Shown here: in pieces, positions 1-9,781 of the stretch
Layout: each line of letters opens with the position of its first letter
How positions within the stretch are numbered: position 1 is the stretch's first letter
From: Sneathiella sp.
Lineage (GTDB): Bacteria; Pseudomonadota; Alphaproteobacteria; Sneathiellales; Sneathiellaceae
Reading direction: 5' to 3'
DNA length: 34,317 nt
NCBI GenBank assembly: GCA_021741195.1
Contig: JAIOYL010000013.1
Span: 1-34,317, forward strand
The notes under the pieces: model-generated
The model's input: only the letters and a program-made list of their open reading frames with translations
Told to the model about the DNA's origin: nothing
Database searches by the model: none
Position numbers and translations under genes: made by a program

Positions 1-58
1 GAAAATAAGGCGTTAGACGCCGCATCTGCGCCTCGCTCAACATCAATAACTCACTCAT
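1..58 (-). CDS. IS5-family transposase, N-terminus only (runs off left edge)
   Basis: Reverse complement from 58 reads ATG AGT GAG TTA TTG ATG TTG AGC GAG GCG CAG ATG CGG CGT CTA ACG CCT TAT TTT = MSELLMLSEAQMRRLTPYF, the characteristic N-terminus of IS5-type transposases (MSELxxLxxAQMxRLxPYF); GGAGGTGCTGCCT Shine-Dalgarno just upstream. Not in the ORF track because it is truncated. Confidence 0.75.
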   Translation of the reverse strand, partial: MSELLMLSEAQMRRLTPYF

Positions 59-134
59 AGGCAGCACCTCCTTCGGCGCCTCCATTGAATCAACCTTCAA
101 AACATCATGCAAGAAATTTAATAGGTCCTGAGCC
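1..134 (-). mobile_element. IS5-like insertion sequence, one end (partial, extends beyond left edge)
   Basis: Transposase N-terminus plus candidate terminal sequence GGCTCAGGACCTATTAAATTTC (reverse complement of about 113-134) next to a CTAG; exact boundary not provable from one end. Confidence 0.45.
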
Positions 135-269
135 TAGTATATTGCATAGAACTCGACATGGGGCATGGTCACTTTCATTACAGTGAAATAGCGAAATACG
201 TAGACGGAAAAATAACAAAAATTACATAGCAAGAGAAAATTAGATATTTTTGGACGCTATCTAGTCCGC

Positions 270-1166
270 TCAATGCGGCAGGGGGCGGAAATGTTCCACG
301 AGAAAATCGATAAAGACGCGGACCTTGGGCGATAGATTGCGCTTGTCGGAATAGACGGCGAAGATATCGGAGGCTTCCTCCTCATAGTCGGGGAGGAGCG
401 TGACCAGGCGGCCCGCCGCGATGTCTGGATCCACCAGGTAGGAGGAAAGCTGGGCGATGCCGAGCCCGGCCAGCGTCGCGTGATAGACCGCATCGGCGCT
501 GTTGGCGTCGAAATTTCCTGTTGCGGCGAAAACCCAGGTCTCCTCGTTTTTACGAAAGTGCCAGTCATTCCAATGGGCTACCGTTGAAATGCGGAGGCAG
601 TTATGTAATTTAAGATCCTCTGGCGTTTCCGGCGCGCCGTGGGTCGCAATATAGGCCGGCGACGCGCAAAGAGGGCGCTTGCTGCTCGCGAGTTTGCAGG
701 CAACCAGCGAGGTATCGGTGATCTGTTCGGGAAAGCGGATGGCGAGGTCATAGTCGGAATCGGACAAGTCGATATGCCTGTCGGTCAGCTCGAGAGCCAC
801 CTTCAGTTCCGGATAGCTCGCGGTAAAGGCAGGCAACAGCGGCAAAAGCTGCGCCTTGCCGAAGGCCACGGTCGCGGCAATACGCAAATTTCCTTGCGGT
901 TTCCCGCTCATCGATTGCGCCAGTTCCTCGGCCCTGTGAACGCCCGCGGAAATCTCGGCGCAGCGCTCATAGAAACTGCGGCCTTCCAGCGTTGTGGAAA
1001 TCTGGCGGGTTGAGCGGTTCAGCAACCTGACCCCCAGCCGGTCCTCCAGCTGGCTGATCTGCTTGCTGACCGCCGAGGGGGTCAGGCCGAGGCTACGCGC
1101 CGTCGCGGAGAAACTGCCATGATCCACGACATTGGCGAACAGGATCATCTGGCTGGCGATATCCAT
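270..1166 (-). CDS. LysR family transcriptional regulator
   Basis: 298 aa; N-terminal HTH MDIASQMILFANVVDHGSFSATARSLGLTPSAVSKQISQLEDRLGVRLLNRSTRQ typical of LTTRs, followed by substrate-binding domain. Confidence 0.93.
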   Translation of the reverse strand: MDIASQMILFANVVDHGSFSATARSLGLTPSAVSKQISQLEDRLGVRLLNRSTRQISTTLEGRSFYERCAEISAGVHRAEELAQSMSGKPQGNLRIAATVAFGKAQLLPLLPAFTASYPELKVALELTDRHIDLSDSDYDLAIRFPEQITDTSLVACKLASSKRPLCASPAYIATHGAPETPEDLKLHNCLRISTVAHWNDWHFRKNEETWVFAATGNFDANSADAVYHATLAGLGIAQLSSYLVDPDIAAGRLVTLLPDYEEEASDIFAVYSDKRNLSPKVRVFIDFLVEHFRPLPH

Positions 1167-1230
1167 GGGACCTTTGTCTCCATCTATTCCTGCAGGGCAA
1201 AGCTGCTATAACCAATCTTGCCATTATCAA

Positions 1231-1268
1231 ATGCTGCACTGCCACATATATATGGTGCGTTGCAGCAT
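1231..1268. promoter_or_regulatory. Dyad ATGCTGCA-N22-TGCAGCAT, candidate LysR operator
   Basis: Perfect 8-bp inverted repeat (1231-1238 / 1261-1268) in the divergent intergenic region between the LysR gene and the ORF at 1318. Confidence 0.45.
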
Positions 1269-1317
1269 AAATATGGCTGCATCACATCTCTTACGCAAGT
1301 GTAAAAAGGAAATATCG

Positions 1318-1575
1318 ATGAATGAAAAGTTTCAAGGCGATCTTCCAAGACATGTCACCCTTGCGGAGATAGAGCGCGGCATTAGGGAGGGTCAACGGCT
1401 TCGGAGTGAAGAAATCCAGAGGCTGGGGGCATGCTTCAACGCACTGATCCGCAAAGGGTTTACTCAATCAGGACGCTACCTGCGCCAAGCCGGAGCCGTC
1501 CTCGTCACTGCCGTCGAGCGGCGCATGGAAGTGTTGGCGTCCCGTCACACGCGCGCGCGGGTGCATTATGACTGA
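1318..1575 (+). CDS. Small hypothetical protein (85 aa)
   Basis: MNEKFQGDLPRHVTLAEIERGIREGQRLRSEEIQ... starting at ATG 1318; stop overlaps the GNAT start at 1568. Upstream part of the 1132 ORF is unlikely to be coding. Confidence 0.6.
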   Translation: MNEKFQGDLPRHVTLAEIERGIREGQRLRSEEIQRLGACFNALIRKGFTQSGRYLRQAGAVLVTAVERRMEVLASRHTRARVHYD

Positions 1576-2116
1576 ACCGTTGAAGGTCATAAGCCCGCGG
1601 TTTCTGCCGGGGTTTCTGCCGCCGGTTTACCGTGAGCTCGCGCCAAAGGAACAGGACGCGCTTCTGCTGCACCTGCTCAGACTGGGCCCCTTGAGTCGGC
1701 ATATGCGTTTTGGCTATCCGGCCGGGGACGGCACGATCGAGCGCTATTGCAACAACCGCCATGGACGCGCGCCCGTCCTCTGCGGCGCCTTTATCGGCGG
1801 CGAGCTTCGCGGTGTCGCGGAGCTGCGCTTCATTTCGGAAAAATGGCCGTATTCTGCGGAAATTGCCCTCAGTGTCGAGGATGAGTGGCAGGATATGGGC
1901 ATCGGCACGGAGCTGATGTCGCGGGCGCTTCGCGCCGCGCGCCTCCATCATATTTCGGTGCTGGAAGTCAACTGCCTGCCCGAAAATACCCGTATGCGCC
2001 GGATTGCCGATAAATACGGCGCGGCCTTCTCCCACCAGACAGGCCTGATCAAAGGGGTTTTCGAACCTCTCGGGCCGGGTTACGCGTTGTCAGCCGCCTC
2101 AACACGACAACAGTGA
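1568..2116 (+). CDS. GNAT family N-acetyltransferase
   Basis: 182 aa; EIALSVEDEWQDMGIGTELMSRALRAARLHHISVLEVNCLPENTRMRRIADKYGA matches the acetyl-CoA binding core of GNAT enzymes. Confidence 0.85.
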   Translation: MTEPLKVISPRFLPGFLPPVYRELAPKEQDALLLHLLRLGPLSRHMRFGYPAGDGTIERYCNNRHGRAPVLCGAFIGGELRGVAELRFISEKWPYSAEIALSVEDEWQDMGIGTELMSRALRAARLHHISVLEVNCLPENTRMRRIADKYGAAFSHQTGLIKGVFEPLGPGYALSAASTRQQ

Positions 2117-2156
2117 CTTATCTGGTGACCCCGCCCGCCGCTCAACCTGTCATCCC

Positions 2157-2777
2157 TCAATAAAGGGAAGATTGCTGGCGGGCGGGGAGCTCGGCATCGT
2201 AAGCGTCGGCATCGAAGCCGGGCCTGGCACTCCGGGTCATCTCGCCTGCCGTCGGCACCTCGGCGCGGGAGATCATTGCGGCCGGATCCCAGAGTTTCGC
2301 GCGTTTGAGCGCGCGGGCGCATTGAAAATAGACCGCCTCGATCGTGACCAGCAGAACAGTGACTGGCGCCTTGCCGCCCACTGCGAAACTGTTGACAAGT
2401 GCGGGTTCCATGGTCAGGGTCACTCGACCGTTTATCCGCAATGTCTCCTCAATGCCGGGGATCAGGAACAGCAGCGCGACGCGCGGATCCTCAATAATAT
2501 TGCGCAATGTATCGAGCCGGTTATTGCCGCGCCGGTCCGGAATGGCGAGGGTTTTATCGTCAAGAATGCGGAAAAGCTGGCCCACGCCATCGCCGCGCGG
2601 GGAACAGTCAAGCCCGGCCTCCCCGGTGCTGGCCAGCGCAAAAAACGGCGCCCTCTCGATCCAGCGACGGTATTCCGGCGTCAGGCTCGTCGTCTCCTTC
2701 GCCAGTGAAATGGGGTTAACCGGACTATATAACGCCTCCAATGCGTCAATCGAGGTAATTTCATAAGACTTGGACAT
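2157..2777 (-). CDS. Pyridoxamine 5'-phosphate oxidase (PPOX-type) flavoprotein, MSMEG_1061-like
   Basis: 206 aa; RAPFFALASTGEAGLDCSPRGDGVGQ...IPDRRGNNRLDTLRNIIEDPRVALLFLIPGIEETLRINGRVTLT. Confidence 0.85.
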   Translation of the reverse strand: MSKSYEITSIDALEALYSPVNPISLAKETTSLTPEYRRWIERAPFFALASTGEAGLDCSPRGDGVGQLFRILDDKTLAIPDRRGNNRLDTLRNIIEDPRVALLFLIPGIEETLRINGRVTLTMEPALVNSFAVGGKAPVTVLLVTIEAVYFQCARALKRAKLWDPAAMISRAEVPTAGEMTRSARPGFDADAYDAELPARQQSSLY

Positions 2778-2853
2778 CGTTTTAACCTTCAGAACCGGGG
2801 AATGGCAAAATTTTATCTTTGCGCGTCAAATATACAAGCCGCGAGCATCGGCT

Positions 2854-3186
2854 TTATGACGGATTGAGGGTTTTCGCCCATCTTTCCGCCCATTGATCGA
2901 AGGTGGCGAGTTTTCGTGAAAGCTCCGCTCCCTGGTCCGTATAGGCGTAACCGCCCTCCCGGTGATCGACGAGCTTGAGCTCGCGCAAGGTTTTGAGCCG
3001 GGCGTTGAGGACAGTCGGGGAGATATCGTCGCAGCGCCCGCGTAAATCCCTGAAATTGAGACGACCGTGACGTAATTCCCAGAGAATGCGCAATGTCCAG
3101 CGCTGTCCCAGCACGTCGAACAGCACCATGACCGGCCGGCCGGTTGTTGATCCGCGCACCTGCACGCCGGGATTTTTGGCGGTCAT
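2854..3186 (-). CDS. HxlR family winged helix-turn-helix transcriptional regulator
   Basis: 110 aa; LGQRWTLRILWELRHGRLNFRDLRGRCDDISPTVLNARLKTLRELKLVDHREGGYAYTDQGAEL. Confidence 0.9.
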   Translation of the reverse strand: MTAKNPGVQVRGSTTGRPVMVLFDVLGQRWTLRILWELRHGRLNFRDLRGRCDDISPTVLNARLKTLRELKLVDHREGGYAYTDQGAELSRKLATFDQWAERWAKTLNPS

Positions 3187-3202
3187 GTAAAACCCTCTTG
3201 AC

Positions 3203-3235
3203 GCTACACAATATGTAGCATTATGTTGCTACATA
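3203..3235. promoter_or_regulatory. HxlR operator candidate: TATGTAGCA-N6-TGCTACATA plus an extra GCTACA half-site
   Basis: Perfect 9-bp inverted repeat 3212-3220 / 3227-3235, with an overlapping GCTACA (3203-3208) / TGTAGC (3214-3219) pair, lying between the divergent HxlR and CMD genes. Confidence 0.65.
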
Positions 3236-3259
3236 AGCCATAGCACAGGAGAGACTAAA

Positions 3260-3805
3260 ATGAAACAGGTTTTGCAGCCGATCGAAGCGCCATTTTCCCA
3301 GGAAATCAAAGAGATATTAAAGACTTACCCGCAGCGGAACGGCTATATCCTGAAACTGTTCCGCGTCTTTGCGAACAGCCGTCGTTTCCTTAAAAAGGGG
3401 ATTCCCAACCTTCTGGATAAGGAAAGTCCGCTGCCCATGCGCCAGCGCGAGATTGTGATCCTGCGCGTCACCGCAAACCGCAATTGCGAATATGAATGGG
3501 GCGTTCATGTCACCGCCTTCGCGGCGCATGTGAAATTCACGCCCGAACAGATCCGCGCGACACGGCTCGTAAAGTCCGACGCGCCCTGCTGGCCGGAGGA
3601 GGAGGAGCTTCTCATCCGGGTGGTCGACGACATCTGTGAAACGGCGAATTTAAGCGACGCCACGCTCGCAAAATTCCAGTCGGCCTGGAGCCTCGAACAA
3701 CAGCTCGAAATCATCGCGCTCTGCGGCGCCTATCACTCGGTCAGCTTTACCGCCAATATCGCGCGGATCGAGGGCGAGGAATTCGCGGCGACGTTTCCGG
3801 TGTAG
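3260..3805 (+). CDS. Carboxymuconolactone decarboxylase family protein
   Basis: 181 aa; PMRQREIVILRVTANRNCEYEWGVHVTAFAAHVKFTPEQI is the CMD/AhpD-like motif. Confidence 0.88.
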   Translation: MKQVLQPIEAPFSQEIKEILKTYPQRNGYILKLFRVFANSRRFLKKGIPNLLDKESPLPMRQREIVILRVTANRNCEYEWGVHVTAFAAHVKFTPEQIRATRLVKSDAPCWPEEEELLIRVVDDICETANLSDATLAKFQSAWSLEQQLEIIALCGAYHSVSFTANIARIEGEEFAATFPV

Positions 3806-3895
3806 CGGGTAATTTCGGCGGGAAAATATATACAAACACATCTATTTCACGTAAATTTAACCCTCAAAGCCCGCAATAATTGGGAGCGACAATAG

Positions 3896-4420
3896 ATGGG
3901 AATTCTGGATAGCTTTGTTGATCCGTTTTTCAAGGAAGATGGGGACGGAAGAACATTATACTTTCCGTGGGGGAACGGTGGATCTGCCATTGTTATCGAT
4001 TCTGATGAAACGAAACGGAAAATTCGAAACTTCCTCAAGCTGACCCATTTAGCGCTTTTCCTGGTCGCGATGGCCTGCATGATTTTATTCGGGGGCTGGT
4101 GGGCGCTTGCAATTGGCCCCATTTACGTGATCTGGTTCATTCTTGGAATTCGCAAACTGACCAAGGGCCTCCCAAGGTCCAATGAAAAGCTCGACGTATC
4201 AGAAATGAGGATCAAAAAAGCGCAAACCATTGGCTGGTTCTGGATTGTTTTAATGATACTGGGCAACATCTTTATTTTATGGAGCATGATTTGGTACTTT
4301 GAGGAAAGCACGCAACCTTACATGGGTATATTTTTAATAGTGGTTTTGATTTTTCTTCTCGTGTTTCTATTCTGGTTAGCGTTATTGAAAATGCAGCTTT
4401 CAAAAAAAGCTAAGAACTAA
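3896..4420 (+). CDS. Hypothetical multi-pass membrane protein
   Basis: 174 aa with at least three hydrophobic segments and an N-terminal DGRTLYFPWGNGGSAIVI motif. Confidence 0.75.
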   Translation: MGILDSFVDPFFKEDGDGRTLYFPWGNGGSAIVIDSDETKRKIRNFLKLTHLALFLVAMACMILFGGWWALAIGPIYVIWFILGIRKLTKGLPRSNEKLDVSEMRIKKAQTIGWFWIVLMILGNIFILWSMIWYFEESTQPYMGIFLIVVLIFLLVFLFWLALLKMQLSKKAKN

Positions 4421-5061
4421 AGTCCCAATAAATCCGGTAACTCACTCATATCCTTGAAAACTGTCGCGCCGGTGGTGGCGAGGTCGGCGCCGTCTTGATG
4501 GGGCGCGTAGCCGTAGCAGGGGATGCCGGCGCGGGCGGCCCCGGTCGCCCCCAAAACGCTGTCCTCGATGACAACCGCCTTGTTCGCCGGAACCGAAAAG
4601 GCGTCCAGCGCCGCCATGAAAAGCGCCGGATCGGGTTTCGAGGTTTTGAGCGTATGGGCGGAGAACATCGCGCCCTCGAAGCGCGGCAGAAGGCCGGTCT
4701 GGCCCAAGGTAATCGCCATTTTATCCTCGCTGCCGTTGGAGGCGACGCAAAAGGGCACTTCGGCGTCGTCGAGCCGGTCCAGGATATCGTGAATTCCCTC
4801 CATCGCCGGCACGCCACGCTTGAGAGCGGCAAATTCCTCGGCGTAAACCGCCGCGATCCAGCCCTCAGGGAGCATTGCGCCGAGCCTTAGCGCTTCCTGC
4901 TCGACATTCATCATGCTCCATCCGGTAAACATCCGGGTGCAGTCCTCCGTCGAGAGGGGGAGGCCGTGGCGGGTCAGGTTTTCGGCCAGAACCGCGTTGG
5001 AGGCGGGTTCCGTATCCACCAGCACGCCGTCGCAATCGAAAATGACAAGTTCGGGTGGCAT
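4417..5061 (-). CDS. HAD family hydrolase (phosphoglycolate phosphatase / beta-PGM-like)
   Basis: 214 aa; MPPELVIFDCDGVLVDTEP (motif I), CVASNG (motif II), KPDPALF and VVIEDSVLGATGAARAG (motifs III/IV). Confidence 0.92.
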   Translation of the reverse strand: MPPELVIFDCDGVLVDTEPASNAVLAENLTRHGLPLSTEDCTRMFTGWSMMNVEQEALRLGAMLPEGWIAAVYAEEFAALKRGVPAMEGIHDILDRLDDAEVPFCVASNGSEDKMAITLGQTGLLPRFEGAMFSAHTLKTSKPDPALFMAALDAFSVPANKAVVIEDSVLGATGAARAGIPCYGYAPHQDGADLATTGATVFKDMSELPDLLGL

Positions 5062-5064
5062 TAA

Positions 5065-6084
5065 TCAGCGCCTCCGGTTGGCCATGGCGATGCGCATCAG
5101 GGCGCGGCGGCAGAGCGCCTCATCGGGATAACCGGTTGTCTTGCAATCGATTTCGGCGTTCAGGGTGATATCGAGGCAGGTCGCAAAATGCACGCCCGGT
5201 TTCCCGCCGATCTGCGCCGCCGCCTTCTTCTGGTTGAAAAAGGGAATACCGGCTTTGCGGATCGCTTCCTCGGCCCGCCGCCCCCCATCGCGAAGGGCCG
5301 CAGCCTTGTGCAGGGATTTAAGCTGTCCCTGGATCATGCGTAAATATCCGATCGGGCTCTCGCCCGCCGAAAAGGCCTTGTTAAGCTGCCGTTCAAGGGC
5401 GTCAAGGTCGCCCAGCAAAGTGGAATCGATGATATCGAAGACATTCTGGGCGGAGGAATCGCCGATATTGGCGCGCACATCTTCCAGCGTGAGGGGCTCA
5501 TTATGGCCCCGCATATAAAGGACGAGCTTGCCGAGTTCCTGACGGGAGATGGCGCGGTCGCCTCCTAAATTCTGGCGGAGATAGTCGATCACTTCGCGAG
5601 ACGTATGGATCGAGGCGGCGGTGAGAACCTCCTGGATGAGGCCGCCCATACCGTCCGCATTGTCATGAAAACAGGGTGTCACGGCACCTTGTGGCGCGGT
5701 TTTGATCAGTTTGACCAACGCGCTGTCCTTGCGAAGATCGCCCGCCTCGATGACAAGAATGCCATCCTCGAGGCCGAGTTCGAGCAGCGGCTCGATATAG
5801 CTTTTGCTGTTGTTATTCGCGCCCCGGAGCCGCACGGCGCGCTCCCCGCCCATCATGGAAATGGCCGTTACCTCGTCCATCAGCTTGGCGGGATCCGAAA
5901 GGAGCTCCGCAGCGTCGAGCTCGCTGTAGCGGAACGGATCCTCGAGGCTGTCAATCACGCTGAGGCAGAGCGCGCGGGAGCGTTCGCGCACCAGCCCTTC
6001 ATCGGGACCGTAGACGAGGAAAATCCGCACCCGCTTGTCGCGGGCCTTTAAAAAGGAGGTGAATTGGCTGCCGGAAAGCTCCAC
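5065..6084 (-). CDS. holA: DNA polymerase III subunit delta
   Basis: RIFLVYGPDEGLVRERSRAL...; likely GTG start at 6084 (VELSGSQFTSFLKARDKR), immediately after the lptE stop; synteny leuS-lptE-holA. Confidence 0.9.
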   Translation of the reverse strand: MELSGSQFTSFLKARDKRVRIFLVYGPDEGLVRERSRALCLSVIDSLEDPFRYSELDAAELLSDPAKLMDEVTAISMMGGERAVRLRGANNNSKSYIEPLLELGLEDGILVIEAGDLRKDSALVKLIKTAPQGAVTPCFHDNADGMGGLIQEVLTAASIHTSREVIDYLRQNLGGDRAISRQELGKLVLYMRGHNEPLTLEDVRANIGDSSAQNVFDIIDSTLLGDLDALERQLNKAFSAGESPIGYLRMIQGQLKSLHKAAALRDGGRRAEEAIRKAGIPFFNQKKAAAQIGGKPGVHFATCLDITLNAEIDCKTTGYPDEALCRRALMRIAMANRRR

Positions 6085-6088
6085 CGGA

Positions 6089-6589
6089 TCAACGCCCGGA
6101 GAAAAAGACGGAAAGCTGCTGGTTGATCTGCTCGGCCGCGACGAGGGCCGCGCGCTTTTCCGCGTTATTGGCCGCCGACAGATTGGCGAATTCCGACTGC
6201 ACAACGTTATAGGAGGCGATATTCTGCGTCGAGCCTGAATAGATTACGTCCTGACCGGCGGCATCGGTCAGGCGGAACTTGCTGTTGAGCGTCAGATTAT
6301 AGCGGGTTTTGGTGGCGTCCTGCTGAATGGCAAGGCCGACTTTCTGAACCTCTATCGATATCACAAGACGATAGGCCGGTTGATCGGGGATGCCGCCCGG
6401 ATTGGCAAGATCAAGAAGCTCGTTGCGCAGGATCTGGCCGGTGCGCCCCTCAATCGGCTCGATATATATTTGCGCGAGCTTTTCGCGAACGTCCGTGCTT
6501 TGGGTTGTCTTGCCATAGAGTGGCTGAAAGCCGCAGGCCGTGGCCAAGCTGAGCATTAGAAAAACAAAACTTGTCCTAAATAACGACAT
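6089..6589 (-). CDS. lptE: LPS assembly lipoprotein LptE
   Basis: [30 protein letters not shown]: lipobox and the GFQPLYG motif; start overlaps the leuS 3' end. Confidence 0.92.
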   Translation of the reverse strand: MSLFRTSFVFLMLSLATACGFQPLYGKTTQSTDVREKLAQIYIEPIEGRTGQILRNELLDLANPGGIPDQPAYRLVISIEVQKVGLAIQQDATKTRYNLTLNSKFRLTDAAGQDVIYSGSTQNIASYNVVQSEFANLSAANNAEKRAALVAAEQINQQLSVFFSGR

Positions 6590-9134
6590 TGACGATCCGG
6601 TTCGGCACGACGATGATTTTTCGAATGGTATTTTCACCGATGGCATTCTGGACTGATTTCTGGGCGAGCGCAATTTCTTCGACGATTTTTGCCTGCTCAT
6701 CAAGTGCAACCTCTATGGTGGCGCGCAGCTTGCCCTTGACCTGCACGGCCATGGTGACCTTGTCCTCGACGGTCAGCGCCTTGATCGCCTGCGGCCAGCG
6801 GGTCTCCACCAATATGGTGTCATGACCCAGCATCTGCCAGAGTTCCTCGGCCAGATGCGGCATCATTGGCGCCACCAGGTTGACGATGATTTCCATGCCC
6901 TCGCGCAAGGCCCATTTAGCACCCTCCGTGCCATCGCTCTTGAAGTCACCCAGCGCGTTCATAAACTCATATATCCGCGCGATGGCATTGTTGAAATGCA
7001 GATTCTCGATATTCTCGGTCACCTTGGCGACGGTTTTATGGGCGGATTTGCGAAGGTTTTTGGCAGCCTCCGGAAATTCCTCGGGCTCCGGCGCATGGAC
7101 CGGGCAGGCGGCCTCGATATGTTCAAGAATAAAACGGTGCAGCCGTTGTACGAACCGCCAGGCGCCTGTCGCACCGGCGTCGGTCCATTCCATGTCGCGG
7201 TCCGGCGGGCTGTCGGAAAGCACGTACCAGCGGGCGGCATCGGCGCCAAACTTGTCGATGATGGCGCCGGGATCGACAACGTTTTTCTTTGATTTCGACA
7301 TTTTCTCGATACCGCCGATGGTAACGGGCTTGCCGCTGATCAGCTCGACTAGGTCTCCCGCGTCATTATGGCCGACCTCTTCGGGGAGCAGCCATTCGCC
7401 TTTTTCGCTGCGATAGGTTTCATGGGTGACCATGCCTTGCGTGAAAAGCCCGGCAAACGGTTCATCGATATCGGACCAGCCGGTCACCTTCATGGCGCGG
7501 CTGTAAAAGCGTGAATAGAGAAGATGCAGGATCGCATGCTCGATCCCGCCGATATACTGATCGACCGGCAGCCAGTAATCGACTTTCTCGCGCTCCACCG
7601 GTTGATCGGCGCGCGGCGAGCAGAAGCGCGCGAAATACCAGGAACTGTCGACGAAGGTATCCATGGTATCGGTCTCGCGCGTCGCATCGCCGCCGCAACC
7701 GGGGCATTTTACATGCTTCCATGTGGGATGGTGGTCGAGCGGGTTGCCGGGCTTGTCGAAGGTGACATCGTCGGGCAGCTTTACCGGCAGGTTTTCCTCG
7801 CGCTCCGGCATGGTTCCGCATTTAACGCAATGGATCATCGGGATCGGGCAGCCCCAGTAACGCTGGCGCGACAGGCCCCAGTCCCGCAGGCGGTAATTGA
7901 TCTTCGCTGTGCCCTTGCCCATTTCCTCGAGCCGGCGGATAATCTCGGCTTTGGCGGCCTCGACTTCCATGCCGTTCAGGAAGTCAGAATTGATGATCTT
8001 GCCGGGGCCGGTATAGGCAGTATCACCGATTTCAGGGTCCGCATTGTCCGGCGCCACGACGGGAGTGACCTCAAGGCCGTATTTCCGTGCGAAATCAAGG
8101 TCGCGCTGGTCATGGGCGGGGCAGCCGAAAATCGCGCCCGTGCCATAGTCCATCAGCACGAAATTGGCGACATAGACGGGGAGTGTCTTGCCCGGGATAA
8201 ACGGATGCGCGACTTCAAGGCCCGTATCGACGCCCTTTTTCTCCGCCTTTTCAATGGCTTCCTCGCTGGTGCCCATGCGGTGGCATTCGGCGACAAAGTC
8301 CTTGATGGCGGGATTGTCTTTTGCAAGGCGCTGGGTCAGCGGATGATCGGCGGAAACCGCCATGAAGCTTGCGCCAAACAAGGTATCGGGCCGCGTCGTG
8401 TAGATTTCGAGAGGCTTGTCTTCGCCGATGATTTCAAAGGATATGCGCGCGCCCTGACTGCGGCCGATCCAGTTCTGCTGCATCAGGCGGACGCGATCCG
8501 GCCAGCGGTCGAGTTTCTCGAGGCTATCGAGAAGGTCTTCACTGTAGTCGGAGATACGAAACATCCATTGATCGAGCTTGCGCTTCTCGACCACGGCGCC
8601 GGATCGCCAGCCCTTGCCGTCGATCACCTGCTCATTGGCGAGCACGGTCATGTCGACCGGATCCCAGTTGACCCAACTCTCTTTCCTGTACACCAGACCC
8701 TTTTCAAAGAAATCGAGGAACAGCTTCTGCTGATGCCCGTAATAGCCGGGATGGCAGGTGGCGATCTCCTTGCTCCAGTCGAGCGAAAGACCCATTGCCT
8801 TCAGTTCGTCGCGCATATGGGCGATATTGGCATAGGTCCAGTCAGCGGGATGCACGCCCTTGTCGCGGGCGGCGTTTTCAGCGGGCAGGCCGAAGGCGTC
8901 CCAGCCCATGGGATGCAGGACATTGAAGCCTTGCGCCTTCTTGTAGCGCGCGACGACATCGCCCATGGTGTAGTTGCGGACATGGCCAATGTGGATGCGC
9001 CCCGACGGATAGGGAAACATTTCCAGCACATAGTATTTGGGAAGCGTGAGGTTGGCCTCGACTTCAAAACTGCGCTGCTCGGCCCAGACGGCCTGCCATT
9101 TGGCTTCTACTGTTTTTGCATTATAGCGGGACAT
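6576..9134 (-). CDS. leuS: Leucine--tRNA ligase
   Basis: 852 aa; [51 protein letters not shown] and [12 protein letters not shown] signature. Confidence 0.98.
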   Translation of the reverse strand: MSRYNAKTVEAKWQAVWAEQRSFEVEANLTLPKYYVLEMFPYPSGRIHIGHVRNYTMGDVVARYKKAQGFNVLHPMGWDAFGLPAENAARDKGVHPADWTYANIAHMRDELKAMGLSLDWSKEIATCHPGYYGHQQKLFLDFFEKGLVYRKESWVNWDPVDMTVLANEQVIDGKGWRSGAVVEKRKLDQWMFRISDYSEDLLDSLEKLDRWPDRVRLMQQNWIGRSQGARISFEIIGEDKPLEIYTTRPDTLFGASFMAVSADHPLTQRLAKDNPAIKDFVAECHRMGTSEEAIEKAEKKGVDTGLEVAHPFIPGKTLPVYVANFVLMDYGTGAIFGCPAHDQRDLDFARKYGLEVTPVVAPDNADPEIGDTAYTGPGKIINSDFLNGMEVEAAKAEIIRRLEEMGKGTAKINYRLRDWGLSRQRYWGCPIPMIHCVKCGTMPEREENLPVKLPDDVTFDKPGNPLDHHPTWKHVKCPGCGGDATRETDTMDTFVDSSWYFARFCSPRADQPVEREKVDYWLPVDQYIGGIEHAILHLLYSRFYSRAMKVTGWSDIDEPFAGLFTQGMVTHETYRSEKGEWLLPEEVGHNDAGDLVELISGKPVTIGGIEKMSKSKKNVVDPGAIIDKFGADAARWYVLSDSPPDRDMEWTDAGATGAWRFVQRLHRFILEHIEAACPVHAPEPEEFPEAAKNLRKSAHKTVAKVTENIENLHFNNAIARIYEFMNALGDFKSDGTEGAKWALREGMEIIVNLVAPMMPHLAEELWQMLGHDTILVETRWPQAIKALTVEDKVTMAVQVKGKLRATIEVALDEQAKIVEEIALAQKSVQNAIGENTIRKIIVVPNRIVNVVI

Positions 9135-9238
9135 GGAGGGTTTCCCGTTTGTCTTGAATTGTTGTCAATAAATCCGGCCCGCACCGGGCTCCGCCGCCAA
9201 GACGGGACGGAACAGCTGTGGGCGGGCCATATATAAAG

Positions 9239-9781
9239 TTATTCGCCTTCGCGCGCTACCCTGAGTTCGCGTGCTTTCGAGAGAATGGCATTTTCGAGAT
9301 CCGTGATGACCTTCGGCGCCAGCGGGACGGCGATCCACTGGTTCGCCGTATCCAGATTCTGCTTGAAGGCCGTAACACGAATACCATCTGCGCGCAGCCG
9401 CCGGTCGAGGATATAGACGGTGACCTTGAACCGCTCGTTGGGCGAATCAGGGGAGGAATACCAGTCAGTGATGATCACGCCGCCAAACGGATCGGCAGAG
9501 GAGAGCGGCATGAAAGAGAGCGTATCGAGCGACGCCCGCCAGAGATAGGCATTGACCCCGAGGCCACCGCCGCCGCCGTTCCCGTCCTGAAGGGCCTTGT
9601 CATCGCCACCGAAAATGCCGCCCTTGCCGAAGATCGTGTCATCGTTTTTCTTGCCGGTCTGGTAGACGACGCCCCGGTTTGATTCCGGAAAAGTGGATTT
9701 CGCGCCCAGGTCAGAATCGCAAGCCCCGAGCAGAAGGGCAACGCAGCCTGCGGCCAAGGCGTAAATTTGTCGGCGTCTCAT
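9239..9781 (-). CDS. DUF3576 domain-containing lipoprotein
   Basis: MRRRQIYALAAGCVALLLGACDSD lipobox; VNAYLWRASLDTLSFMPLSSADPFGGVIITDWYSSPDSPNERFKVTVYILDRRLRADGIRV is typical DUF3576; start moved to 9781 (M55 of ORF). Confidence 0.88.
   Translation of the reverse strand: MRRRQIYALAAGCVALLLGACDSDLGAKSTFPESNRGVVYQTGKKNDDTIFGKGGIFGGDDKALQDGNGGGGGLGVNAYLWRASLDTLSFMPLSSADPFGGVIITDWYSSPDSPNERFKVTVYILDRRLRADGIRVTAFKQNLDTANQWIAVPLAPKVITDLENAILSKARELRVAREGE

Noticed and set aside
7524-9236. 570-aa plus-strand ORF
   Set aside because: Entirely antisense to leuS, a certain gene; a codon-bias shadow.
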